In this document: piece after piece, positions 36,664 to 43,883 of the stretch
Position numbering within the stretch: the first letter of the stretch is position 1
How the letters are laid out: each line of letters begins with the position of its first letter
Assembly: GCA_021740915.1 (NCBI GenBank)
Contig: JAIOYW010000013.1
Coordinates: 62,001 to 126,000, forward strand
Source of the DNA: Ignavibacteriales bacterium
GTDB lineage: Bacteria > Bacteroidota > Ignavibacteria > Ignavibacteriales > Melioribacteraceae
DNA: 64,000 nt
Direction: 5' to 3'
Translations under genes and position numbers: made by a program
Notes under the pieces: model-generated
Databases searched by the model: none
What the model was told of the DNA's origin: nothing
Seen by the model: only the letters and a program-made list of their open reading frames with translations

Positions 36664-37638
36664 TTAAGCAGAAGCACCACCTAAAACCGAATCAAGTTGC
36701 ATTTCTTTCAAAATTCTGTCTTGAATAGGTTGTGTTAGGTTGTTGATTTCGTCAGTACCCCAAGTGATACCAACAACTGTTCTTGTAGGACGGCTTCCAA
36801 AAGGTAAATCAGCCAATTTCAAATACGCATCTACTACCCATTGTGGGTCGGGTGCATTTTCACTCTGTAACATTTGAGCAAAATTTTCGCCCATTGCAGA
36901 AGGAACACCTGCCAATTCACCATAAGATTCTAAAACTTCGCTGTGTGCAGGTACTTGTCCTGAAGCCAATAGTCCTGTTCCAAAAGGACCTGGTTCTACC
37001 ATGACGATATCTACACCAAAAGGCGATACCTCATATCTCAAAGCTTGTGAGTAACCTTCTAATGCGTGTTTGGTTGCAGTATAAGTCCCAAAAAACGGTG
37101 GTGACATACGACCCACCAAAGAAGATGTATTAATGATTAAGCCTGAACCTGCTTTACGCATAGATGGTAAAACCGCTTGCATCGTTCTAATGGCACCATA
37201 ATAGTTGGTCTCCATCTGTTGGTGTGCCTGAGCAACACTAAAAGCCTCTGTAATACCGAGATACATAATCCCCGCGTTGTTGATGAGAATATCAACATTC
37301 CCTACCTCTGCAAGAATACTCGCCATCGCTTCTTTAACAGAGGCATCTATGGTTACATCCATATCCACCACTTTGATGTGGGCAGAATGTGCTTCTAATT
37401 CAGCTTTTACTGCAGCATTTTTTCCGTCAGGATTACGCATTGTGGCAAAAACCTGATAGCCTTTATCTGCAAGATCTTTGGCAGCCTTTAATCCAAATCC
37501 GTTGCTGCTTCCTGTTATGATTACATTTTTCATTTTTATATCCTTTAATTGATTAATCTTGCTTGTTGATTTTGTTTGATTGGTGCCACAGGAAGCGAGA
37601 ATACCTGATAACACAAAAACGCTGATTATATTTTTCAC
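36664..37638 (-). CDS. SDR-family oxidoreductase with lipoprotein-like leader
   Basis: A classical short-chain dehydrogenase: T-G-S-S-N-G-F-G cofactor loop, N-N-A-G, and catalytic Y-T-A-T-K. ATG 37638 gives 324 residues with a 35-residue leader that reads as a lipoprotein signal (L-A-S-C, Cys 17). The internal ATG at 37533 (289 residues) has a good AAAGGA site eight bases upstream and begins where normal SDRs begin. The same leader, in mutated form, precedes the SnoaL gene at the head of this operon. Substrate unknown. It is the last gene of an HxlR-controlled operon (SnoaL, membrane protein, SDR). Confidence 0.88.
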   Translation of the reverse strand: MKNIISVFVLSGILASCGTNQTKSTSKINQLKDIKMKNVIITGSSNGFGLKAAKDLADKGYQVFATMRNPDGKNAAVKAELEAHSAHIKVVDMDVTIDASVKEAMASILAEVGNVDILINNAGIMYLGITEAFSVAQAHQQMETNYYGAIRTMQAVLPSMRKAGSGLIINTSSLVGRMSPPFFGTYTATKHALEGYSQALRYEVSPFGVDIVMVEPGPFGTGLLASGQVPAHSEVLESYGELAGVPSAMGENFAQMLQSENAPDPQWVVDAYLKLADLPFGSRPTRTVVGITWGTDEINNLTQPIQDRILKEMQLDSVLGGASA

Positions 37639-37670
37639 TTTGAAAATTATTTAAAAAGTGAAAAATTAGA

Positions 37671-38210
37671 TTACGTTGAAGCATACGTAAATGCTAAATA
37701 ATTAAGTACGGTTGATACGAGCCAGACTGGAGCAAACACGAAACCTACATTCCGGCCGTTCCGGGATACTTTCGGGTGGTGACCCAAAAAAGGAATTCCT
37801 GCATGATTGGCATTGACCAGCGTAAACAATGCAGACAATACCAGTAATAAGAAATGCAGAACCGCACGCTCTTCTAAAGGCAATTGCAAGCCGTAAATGA
37901 TACCAGCTATAACGGCATAGAAAGCCAGAGAGTTCTGGCGCTGTTCAAAAAGCAAAAGAAATATGTAATCCTTCGCCGCTGTCTTCTTCTCTGTTGGCAC
38001 AGATGAAATCGCTGCATCCAGCATTGCTGTCTGCTCATTAGCAGTCATTTGATTCTTACCCTTAGGCAAGCCAGGTTCAAAAAATGGCAGGACATAATTG
38101 ACGATCAATCGAGCCAACATTGGAAAAACGACTTCCAATGAGTGAAGAATGCCCGGTAGCATACATATTGCCAAGGCCAGTGTAGAAATTAAATTTTCAG
38201 TCACGAACAA
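37671..38210 (-). CDS. Uncharacterised membrane protein
   Basis: The 179-residue protein has four likely membrane segments (about 8-30, 95-115, 118-135, 155-175) and a hydrophilic loop between the first and second. No family recognised. It lies between the SDR (32 bases) and SnoaL (27 bases) genes in one operon and is presumably regulated with them by the divergent HxlR protein. Confidence 0.65.
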   Translation of the reverse strand: MFVTENLISTLALAICMLPGILHSLEVVFPMLARLIVNYVLPFFEPGLPKGKNQMTANEQTAMLDAAISSVPTEKKTAAKDYIFLLLFEQRQNSLAFYAVIAGIIYGLQLPLEERAVLHFLLLVLSALFTLVNANHAGIPFLGHHPKVSRNGRNVGFVFAPVWLVSTVLNYLAFTYAST

Positions 38211-38237
38211 TACTCCTATTTTAATAATTTGTTTTTA

Positions 38238-39122
38238 CTAAAACCCAAACATTCCATTATTGTTTGCCAAACCTTCGGTTGGGATTTCCTGAATAACATC
38301 CCAATGCTCTACAATCTTACCCGCTTTCATTCGGAATAAATCGTAAAACACTTGTGATTTGCCGCTCCATTCACCTTCGCTTACTGTAAGTAAGAAGTTA
38401 CCTTCACCCAATACTTTGTGGATTTTAGTGTACTTAAACATGTTGTTTTGTGAAGTGAGATACTGTACGGCTTCTACAATGCCGCTCAATCCATCTTTTA
38501 TTTGCGGGTTGTGCTGGTCGTATTGTTCGGCACTGATGTATTCGGTAATCTTATTTGGGTTTTTACCCATCAGCACATCTTCTATCAGTGCTACGGCCAA
38601 GGCTTTGTTCGCATCGGTTTTGTCTAAGTCTTCTACTTTAGTAGGTCCATCGGTTTGAGTTCTTCCGCTAGCGGTTTCTTTAACTAAAACTGTCATTGCA
38701 TCCCAGTGTTCAGCTACTTTCCCGTTTTCATCTATACGGATAATATCAAATGCCACCATTTCATCTGCTCCAAAAGGTTTGGCGTTTTTCCAAATGTTGT
38801 GCATAAACACATAGTTGCCGTCTTCAAACATTCGCACGTTTTCGGCATATGTTCCGTGTTCTTTTAAGACAGGTAGCAGTTGGATAAAGGGTTCAAGTCC
38901 GGTGGGTACAAACGGATTGTGCTGAATATAATCAACATTTGCAAATTTACGCATTGTTTCAGCGTCTTGTTTAGCAACAGCACCTAAAAAAGTGCCTACG
39001 ATTTCTTTCTTGTTCATATTAATTCCTTTTGATTGATTAAGCCCGCTTGTTGATTTTGTTTGACTTATGCCAGAGGAAGCGAGAATACCTGATAACATAA
39101 TAACACAAATTACTTTTTTCAT
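38238..39122 (-). CDS. Double SnoaL/NTF2-like protein with signal-like leader
   Basis: 294 residues from ATG 39122, which follows a GGAAAG site. Two SnoaL-like domains (about 38-165 and about 180-285) each contain the Y-(I/D)-Q-H-N-P and E-H-W-D signatures of polyketide-cyclase-like NTF2 folds. The first 35 residues match the leader of the SDR gene, but the lipobox Cys has become Ser (L-A-S-S-G), so it would be a normal or non-functional signal. A second start at 39017 has its own AAGGA. It is the first gene of the operon and lies beside three operator-like repeats. Confidence 0.82.
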   Translation of the reverse strand: MKKVICVIMLSGILASSGISQTKSTSGLNQSKGINMNKKEIVGTFLGAVAKQDAETMRKFANVDYIQHNPFVPTGLEPFIQLLPVLKEHGTYAENVRMFEDGNYVFMHNIWKNAKPFGADEMVAFDIIRIDENGKVAEHWDAMTVLVKETASGRTQTDGPTKVEDLDKTDANKALAVALIEDVLMGKNPNKITEYISAEQYDQHNPQIKDGLSGIVEAVQYLTSQNNMFKYTKIHKVLGEGNFLLTVSEGEWSGKSQVFYDLFRMKAGKIVEHWDVIQEIPTEGLANNNGMFGF

Positions 39123-39156
39123 TGACTTTCCTTTCTGATTAAAATTTATTACTTTT

Positions 39157-39233
39157 GTTTCGCAAGTAAAAATATATAAATAACTTTCAATTTGCAAGTG
39201 ATATTCAAATAAATTTCATTTTGCAAGTAAAAT
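39157..39233. promoter_or_regulatory. Three direct repeats in the divergent promoter, likely HxlR operators
   Basis: The unit TTT(C)GCAAGTRAWA occurs three times, with GCAAGT at 39162-39167, 39194-39199 and 39223-39228 (steps of 32 and 29 bases, about three helix turns). They fill the gap between the SnoaL operon and the HxlR gene. HxlR regulators usually bind such repeats next to their own gene. Confidence 0.7.
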
Positions 39234-39251
39234 TTAACAGATTGTTAACAT

Positions 39252-39701
39252 ATGCAACAGGATTTCAGATGTAATTGCCCGTTTACTTCAGCCCTTGACA
39301 TTTTAGGCGATAAGTGGATGTTGGTTATCGTAAAGCAAATGCTAATCGAAGGAAAAGAAAGTTTTAAAGACTTTACGGATAGTGAGGAAGCCATTGCTAC
39401 CAATATTCTTTCGACCAAGCTCAAACTCTTGGAAGAACTGGGAATCATCATCAAAACAAAACGACCGGATAATAAAAAGACCAGCCTCTATCTTTTAACC
39501 GATAAGGGATTGGCTTTGACACCTATACTTGTAGAGCTTGCAACATGGTGCGATAGTCATCTTAGGGAAATCCATCCAACCATTGTAAATGGTGAAGCAA
39601 TGGAATTTTTGCGGAATGACAAAGCAGCTTTTGCACTTGCCTTAGAGAAAAAATACAGGGAAAAACTGGCAACAACATTTTATAAGAGCAATGGCGGCTG
39701 A
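39252..39701 (+). CDS. HxlR-family transcriptional regulator
   Basis: A 149-residue winged-helix regulator. It has the family opening C-N-C-P-F-T-S-A-L-D-I-L-G-D-K-W (Cys 8 and Cys 10 at the position of the redox- or electrophile-sensing cysteine) and S-T-K-L-K-L-L-E-E-L-G-I-I in the recognition and wing part. It diverges from the SnoaL/membrane/SDR operon and probably controls it. HxlR proteins often answer electrophiles or quinones, so the SDR may reduce such compounds (inference). Confidence 0.92.
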   Translation: MQQDFRCNCPFTSALDILGDKWMLVIVKQMLIEGKESFKDFTDSEEAIATNILSTKLKLLEELGIIIKTKRPDNKKTSLYLLTDKGLALTPILVELATWCDSHLREIHPTIVNGEAMEFLRNDKAAFALALEKKYREKLATTFYKSNGG

Positions 39702-39750
39702 GGTAGTTAATCAAAAGGTCTGTGACTTTAATAAAACTTTGTTTGTGTGG

Positions 39751-39766
39751 AAAGGTAATTACCTTT
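39751..39766. repeat. Perfect 16-base palindrome AAAGGTAATTACCTTT
   Basis: The sequence is self-complementary without a loop, 50 bases after the HxlR gene and 165 bases before the defence operon. It could be a terminator stem or a dimeric-protein operator. The rest of the gap 39702-39930 shows nothing else clear. Confidence 0.4.
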
Positions 39767-39930
39767 AAATCCGCTACTGCTCTTATACTTGACAGTTACC
39801 TGCTATGTTAAAAAAAGCGACCGTGTAAATTGACAACGACATATTTTGACGGATTGATAGTTTAAATTAGCAATAAAACGGAGAAGCCGAAAACCGATTT
39901 AGAGTAGGCAGAATTATAACAAAAAAAATT

Positions 39931-40125
39931 ATGGCACTTTACAAACTAACAGCACCAAGACAATTCGGAGATATGACGAAAGGTTACACTTTTCAAGTTC
40001 CTTCTGCTACATCACCGACTCCCACTGCTCAAGATGTAGAAAAAGAAATCATTAGATTGGGATTTAACAAACAAGCTCAATCTTACAAAAGTCCAGGTAA
40101 TTTTAAAGTAGAGAAAATTAGCTGA
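39931..40125 (+). CDS. Small 64-residue protein heading the defence operon
   Basis: A short basic protein (M-A-L-Y-K-L-T-A-P-R, then G-Y-T-F-Q-V-P, ending K-V-E-K-I-S) with no membrane segment or known motif. It starts after an A-rich stretch and ends 10 bases before the fusion nuclease gene, so it is probably translated with it. It could be an accessory or regulatory subunit. I know no function. Confidence 0.6.
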   Translation: MALYKLTAPRQFGDMTKGYTFQVPSATSPTPTAQDVEKEIIRLGFNKQAQSYKSPGNFKVEKIS

Positions 40126-40135
40126 TTGATAAAAA

Positions 40136-42127
40136 ATGAATTATAAACTTGACTATATTTCAAGATTGTTGCAAAGAACAAGCAGCAAGCGCATTGAGCA
40201 TTACGTGATTTCTCGTATTTGGCATTTACTTGACAATTACGATATAAAAATGACTCCACAACAATATGTTTCAAGAGAACATTCTCAATATGCGCTTACT
40301 GATGTTTATTTTCCTCAAATCGGGGTGCACGTTGAAGTTAATGAGCCTGCTCATTATGAAAGCGAAGAAAGAATACAAAGAGATTTGAAACGAAAACAAG
40401 AAATTGAAAGCAACACAGGACATCAACTATTTGAGATAGATTGTCGTCAAGATATTATTGGCATTCATTCGCAAATCAAAGAGCTAATTGAAAAAATCAA
40501 ATTTGAGGTTAAAAAACAAATAGAAAACCAGACATTCAAACCATGGCAACCCGAAAATGAACACAACCCAAGTTATTGGAAAAGGAAAGGCGATATAAGC
40601 ATCTCGGACGAAGTTACCATGAATACGATTGATGATATTTGTTTGCTATTTGATGCTGATTATACGAAAACTAAAAGAGGATTTTTAAGAAAGGGTGGAA
40701 TTTCAAATCTCAAAAATGCTCATCAAATTATTTGGTGGCCTTCTGAAAATTCAAGAAGTGGATGGTTAAACCATTTTAATGAAATCAACGGTACAATCAC
40801 GGAAACACATTCAGACCCGAAAAAGAAATCTGAACATTATCATAATCATGCACAAGAAATTCATGTTAGAGTAGTCTTTTATCACTACAAAGACATTTTA
40901 GGACTGACAAAATATAAATACGTTGGTGTTTTCACAAAAGACAATTTTCTAATTCTCGATTGTTGGGATAATTTTGAATATTTCAAACTCAATCCAAGAG
41001 GTAAAGAATTAAAAGGTCAAATTCCTTTGCCTGTTCGCTTGTTTAGTGTTCGATTGGAAAAGATTGAAGAAGCACAAACACAAAGCAAATCTGAAATTGT
41101 AAATAAAGAAGTTCAGAAAATCAGAAAGCAAGTTGAAGCGCTTCCGAAAAATTCGGTGATTATTATGGAAGCCCGAAATGAACTGCAACGATTGGAAGAT
41201 GAAAATTTCTGGAACAACTTGACATCTGACAAAATGGAATTTTTGGAAGCGGTTGTAAAACCATTGCTTCGCACGGTTTCAGATGTTGATTTCAAAGCTA
41301 TGCGATTTGAAAAAGACATTGTGGAAGTTTCATTAGCTCATTTAGCGGGAGAAACAGAAAAATTTGAAACGCTGAAAGAAAGCATCATTGAAGAAATTGG
41401 CGAACTGCCTTTGAGTATCAACATTGTGGCAAGAGAGCAGGAATTAATTCGTCAGGCACAAAGCAATCATTATTGGGCAACCATCAATGAAGACAAGTTT
41501 GAGGAACTGATTCAGAAACTTTCACCGTTAATGAAATTCAGAGAGGCAGTTATTCCGTTAGCTCCTGCAAAATTTAACTTAAAAGACATTGTTGCCGAAA
41601 AAGAATTTATTGAGTTTGGACCACAACACGAAGCTTTGAGCGTAGCCAAATACCGTGAACTGGTTGAAAAGAAAATCAATGAATTGGTTTCAAGCAGTCC
41701 GATTTTACAAAAACTTAAACAGGGGCAGGAAATTACAACTGATGAAGCTGAACAATTAGCCGAAGAACTGCACAACGAGCATCCGCACATTACCATTGAT
41801 TTGCTTCGCAAGGTTTACAACCACCGCAAAGCAGCATTGGTGCAATTCATTAAACACATTTTAGGCATTGAACAGTTGGAAACCTTTGCAGAAACTGTTA
41901 CCAAAGCTTTTGATGATTTTATTTCAAAACATAGTTATCTTACTAGCCGACAACTTCAATTTCTTGACTTGCTCAAAAACTTTGTATTGGAAAAAGGCGA
42001 TGTGAGCAAACGCAACCTGATTGAATCGCCTTTTACTATGCTTCATCCAGAAGGCATCAGAGGTGTATTTAATCAAAGAGAGATTGACGAAATTATAAGT
42101 TTAACCGAAAAAGTATTAGCAGCATGA
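40136..42127 (+). CDS. Fusion: AbaSI/PvuRts1I-like nuclease joined to the HsdR C-terminal domain
   Basis: 663 residues. The front third is a Vsr/DUF559-like PD-(D/E)xK nuclease: S-S-K-R-I-E-H-Y near 16-23, then A-L-T-D-V-Y-F-P (Asp 56) and V-E-V-N-E-P-A-H (Glu 67, Glu 70, His 73). This is the layout I associate with AbaSI-type enzymes that cut DNA carrying modified cytosine. The next part (about 150-310; R-G-F-L-R-K-G-G, I-I-W-W-P) fits their SRA-like reader. From about residue 318 to the end the protein instead matches the post-helicase C-terminal region of EcoEI-type HsdR: L-P-K-N-S-V-I-I-M-E-A-R-N-E-L, S-S-P-I-L-Q-K-L-K-Q-G-Q-E-I-T, S-P-F-T-M-L-H-P-E-G-I-R-G-V-F. There is no GxGK(T/S) motif, so the ATP-driven translocase is absent. 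hsdM and hsdS follow in the same operon. Confidence 0.82.
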   Translation: MNYKLDYISRLLQRTSSKRIEHYVISRIWHLLDNYDIKMTPQQYVSREHSQYALTDVYFPQIGVHVEVNEPAHYESEERIQRDLKRKQEIESNTGHQLFEIDCRQDIIGIHSQIKELIEKIKFEVKKQIENQTFKPWQPENEHNPSYWKRKGDISISDEVTMNTIDDICLLFDADYTKTKRGFLRKGGISNLKNAHQIIWWPSENSRSGWLNHFNEINGTITETHSDPKKKSEHYHNHAQEIHVRVVFYHYKDILGLTKYKYVGVFTKDNFLILDCWDNFEYFKLNPRGKELKGQIPLPVRLFSVRLEKIEEAQTQSKSEIVNKEVQKIRKQVEALPKNSVIIMEARNELQRLEDENFWNNLTSDKMEFLEAVVKPLLRTVSDVDFKAMRFEKDIVEVSLAHLAGETEKFETLKESIIEEIGELPLSINIVAREQELIRQAQSNHYWATINEDKFEELIQKLSPLMKFREAVIPLAPAKFNLKDIVAEKEFIEFGPQHEALSVAKYRELVEKKINELVSSSPILQKLKQGQEITTDEAEQLAEELHNEHPHITIDLLRKVYNHRKAALVQFIKHILGIEQLETFAETVTKAFDDFISKHSYLTSRQLQFLDLLKNFVLEKGDVSKRNLIESPFTMLHPEGIRGVFNQREIDEIISLTEKVLAA

Positions 42128-42610
42128 TGTCTGAATCACTGATTAGACAGATTAAAAGATTGCGCTGAAATGAAATATTCAGATTATGGAAGAGTTGAAA
42201 TATAAAGACATAACAGAGAAGATAATTGGAGCATCTTTTGAAGTCCATAAATTTCTTGGCAATGGATTTCAGGAAGTAATTTATCAAAGAGCCCTGACTT
42301 ATGAATTCAGAAAGGCAGGACTTGATTTTGCCCGGGAAATAGAACAGAATATTTATTACAAGGATTTGGAAGAACCAATTGGAACAAGGAGGGCTGATTT
42401 TGTTGTAGAAAGAAAAGTGTTGGTTGAGTTAAAAGCATTAGCCAAACTTGAGGATGTCCACATTGCACAAGCTTTAAATTATCTGAAAGCGTATCAACTT
42501 GAAATTGGTTTGCTAATCAATTTCGGATCAAAAAGTTTGGAGTTTAAACGGCTTATTCTTTCTCAAAAATCGGTGAAATCAATAAATCAGTAAAATCAGC
42601 GATTCAGACA
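42128..42610 (+). mobile_element. Inverted-repeat element 1, carries a GxxExxY gene
   Basis: Ends are TGTCTGAATCACTGATT (42128-42144) and AATCAGCGATTCAGACA (42594-42610), complementary at 16 of 17 positions. The left end starts right after the stop of the fusion gene, and the right end touches the ATG of the next gene. Related elements are at 43416 and 44221. Confidence 0.7.
42186..42593 (+). CDS. GxxExxY family protein (copy 1)
   Basis: A 135-residue protein with the name-giving G-F-Q-E-V-I-Y near residue 28 and a PD-(D/E)xK-like core (R-R-A-D-F-V-V, then V-L-V-E-L-K-A near 80), suggesting a nuclease-related fold. Biochemical activity of the family is not established to my knowledge. It lies wholly inside an inverted-repeat element between the fusion nuclease and the Bro-N gene. 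Copy 2 at 43452 is clearly diverged, so they are not a recent duplication. Confidence 0.85.
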   Translation: MEELKYKDITEKIIGASFEVHKFLGNGFQEVIYQRALTYEFRKAGLDFAREIEQNIYYKDLEEPIGTRRADFVVERKVLVELKALAKLEDVHIAQALNYLKAYQLEIGLLINFGSKSLEFKRLILSQKSVKSINQ

Positions 42611-43471
42611 ATGGAAAAGAATAATGAAATAAAAATATTTGAGGACAAAAAAGTTAGAACGCTTTGGGATGCCGAAAATGAAAAATGGTATTTATCGATT
42701 GTTGATGTTATTGCAGTTTTAACTGACAGTCCTAATCCGCAGGTGTATTGGCGAGTATTAAAAAAGAGATTAAAAGACGAGGGTAATGAAACCGTTACAA
42801 ATTGTAACGCTTTGAAAATGCCAGCCTCTGACGGTAAAATGAGATTGACAGATGTAGCTGATACCGAACAGCTTTTTCGTCTAATTCAATCCATACCATC
42901 GCCCAAAGCAGAACCCTTTAAACAATGGCTCGCACAGGTAGCCGCAGAACGATTGGATGAAATGCAAGACCCTGAACTTAGCATTGACAGGGCTCTTGAA
43001 CAATACATGAAACTTGGTTATTCAGAAAACTGGATTAACCAACGCCTCAAAAGCATTGAGATACGAAAAGAATTAACAGGCGAATGGAAAAAACGGGGAT
43101 TGAAAGAAGGTGTTCAGTTTGCTACGCTTACCGATATTATTACCAAAGCATGGAGCGATAGAACTACCAAAGAATACAAAATACTGAAAGGTTTGAAAAA
43201 GGAAAACCTGCGGGATAACATGACCAATACTGAACTAATTCTAAACATGCTTGCCGAAGCATCCACTAAGGATATCTCAGACGCAACCAATCCGAAAGAT
43301 TTTGAAGAAAGCAAGAAAGTAGCAAAACAGGGCGGTAATGTAGCAAAAGTGGCACGCAAAGAACTGGAAGCTAAAACAGGTAAAAATGTAGTTACCTCTC
43401 TAAATGCCAAAAAAAGTCTGAACACGATTATAGGATTAAACGATAAAAACGATGGAGAAAAACATAAATAA
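42611..43471 (+). CDS. Bro-N / DinD-like protein
   Basis: The 286-residue protein has an N-terminal Bro-N-like domain (about 10-100; V-R-T-L-W-D-A-E-N-E-K-W-Y-L-S-I-V-D-V, then Y-W-R-V-L-K-K-R-L) as in phage antirepressors and DinD. It is followed by a helical region with A-A-E-R-L-D-E-M and N-M-T-N-T-E-L-I-L-N-M-L. Similar genes are common beside type I restriction genes. ATG 42611 touches the right end of element 1, so any ribosome site lies within that element. The last 19 or so residues (from K-K-S-L-N) are coded by the left arm of element 2, so the natural C terminus was probably replaced. Confidence 0.75.
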   Translation: MEKNNEIKIFEDKKVRTLWDAENEKWYLSIVDVIAVLTDSPNPQVYWRVLKKRLKDEGNETVTNCNALKMPASDGKMRLTDVADTEQLFRLIQSIPSPKAEPFKQWLAQVAAERLDEMQDPELSIDRALEQYMKLGYSENWINQRLKSIEIRKELTGEWKKRGLKEGVQFATLTDIITKAWSDRTTKEYKILKGLKKENLRDNMTNTELILNMLAEASTKDISDATNPKDFEESKKVAKQGGNVAKVARKELEAKTGKNVVTSLNAKKSLNTIIGLNDKNDGEKHK

Positions 43472-43883
43472 CATCACACATAAAATAATTGGCTGTGCAA
43501 TGCAGGTTCACAATACACTTGGAAATGGCTTTCAAGAAGTGATTTATCAAAGAGCATTAGCTATTGAAATGCGATTGGCTGAGCTTTCTTATCAAAGAGA
43601 AATGGAAATGCCAATTTTTTACAGAGAGGAACAAATCGGTACAAGAAGAGTAGATTTTTTTGTAGAGGATTGTGTGATGGTAGAACTAAAAGCAATGGAA
43701 AAAATTGAAGATGTGCATAAAGCTCAAGCAATTAATTATCTTGAAGCGTACAATATTGCTGATGGATTGCTTATCAATTTTGGTGGACCATCACTGGAAT
43801 TTAAGAGGCTCTACAATAAAAAATTAGTAATCCCCACAGGCAATCCTGTTAATCAAACAAATCCCTAAAATCCTGTTCAGACA
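43416..43883 (+). mobile_element. Inverted-repeat element 2, carries a GxxExxY gene
   Basis: Left arm GTCTGAACACGATTATAGG (43416-43434) pairs with the right arm reading, on the other strand, GTCTGAACAGGATTTTAGGG (43863-43882). The left arm lies in the 3' end of the Bro-N gene; the right end touches the ATG of hsdM. Confidence 0.7.
43452..43868 (+). CDS. GxxExxY family protein (copy 2)
   Basis: 138 residues with G-F-Q-E-V-I-Y near residue 29 and the same core as copy 1 (R-R-V-D-F-F-V, V-M-V-E-L-K-A). Its start overlaps the Bro-N gene by 20 bases and its end is 15 bases before hsdM. Copy 1 and copy 2 share the family motifs but differ at many codon positions, which indicates separate arrival or old divergence. 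Confidence 0.85.
   Translation: MEKNINNITHKIIGCAMQVHNTLGNGFQEVIYQRALAIEMRLAELSYQREMEMPIFYREEQIGTRRVDFFVEDCVMVELKAMEKIEDVHKAQAINYLEAYNIADGLLINFGGPSLEFKRLYNKKLVIPTGNPVNQTNP

Noticed and set aside
42186-43868. Treating the two GxxExxY genes as a recent tandem duplication flanking Bro-N
   Set aside because: Their DNA differs at many positions throughout, including non-silent ones, while the element ends are similar. Separate insertion of two related elements explains this better.
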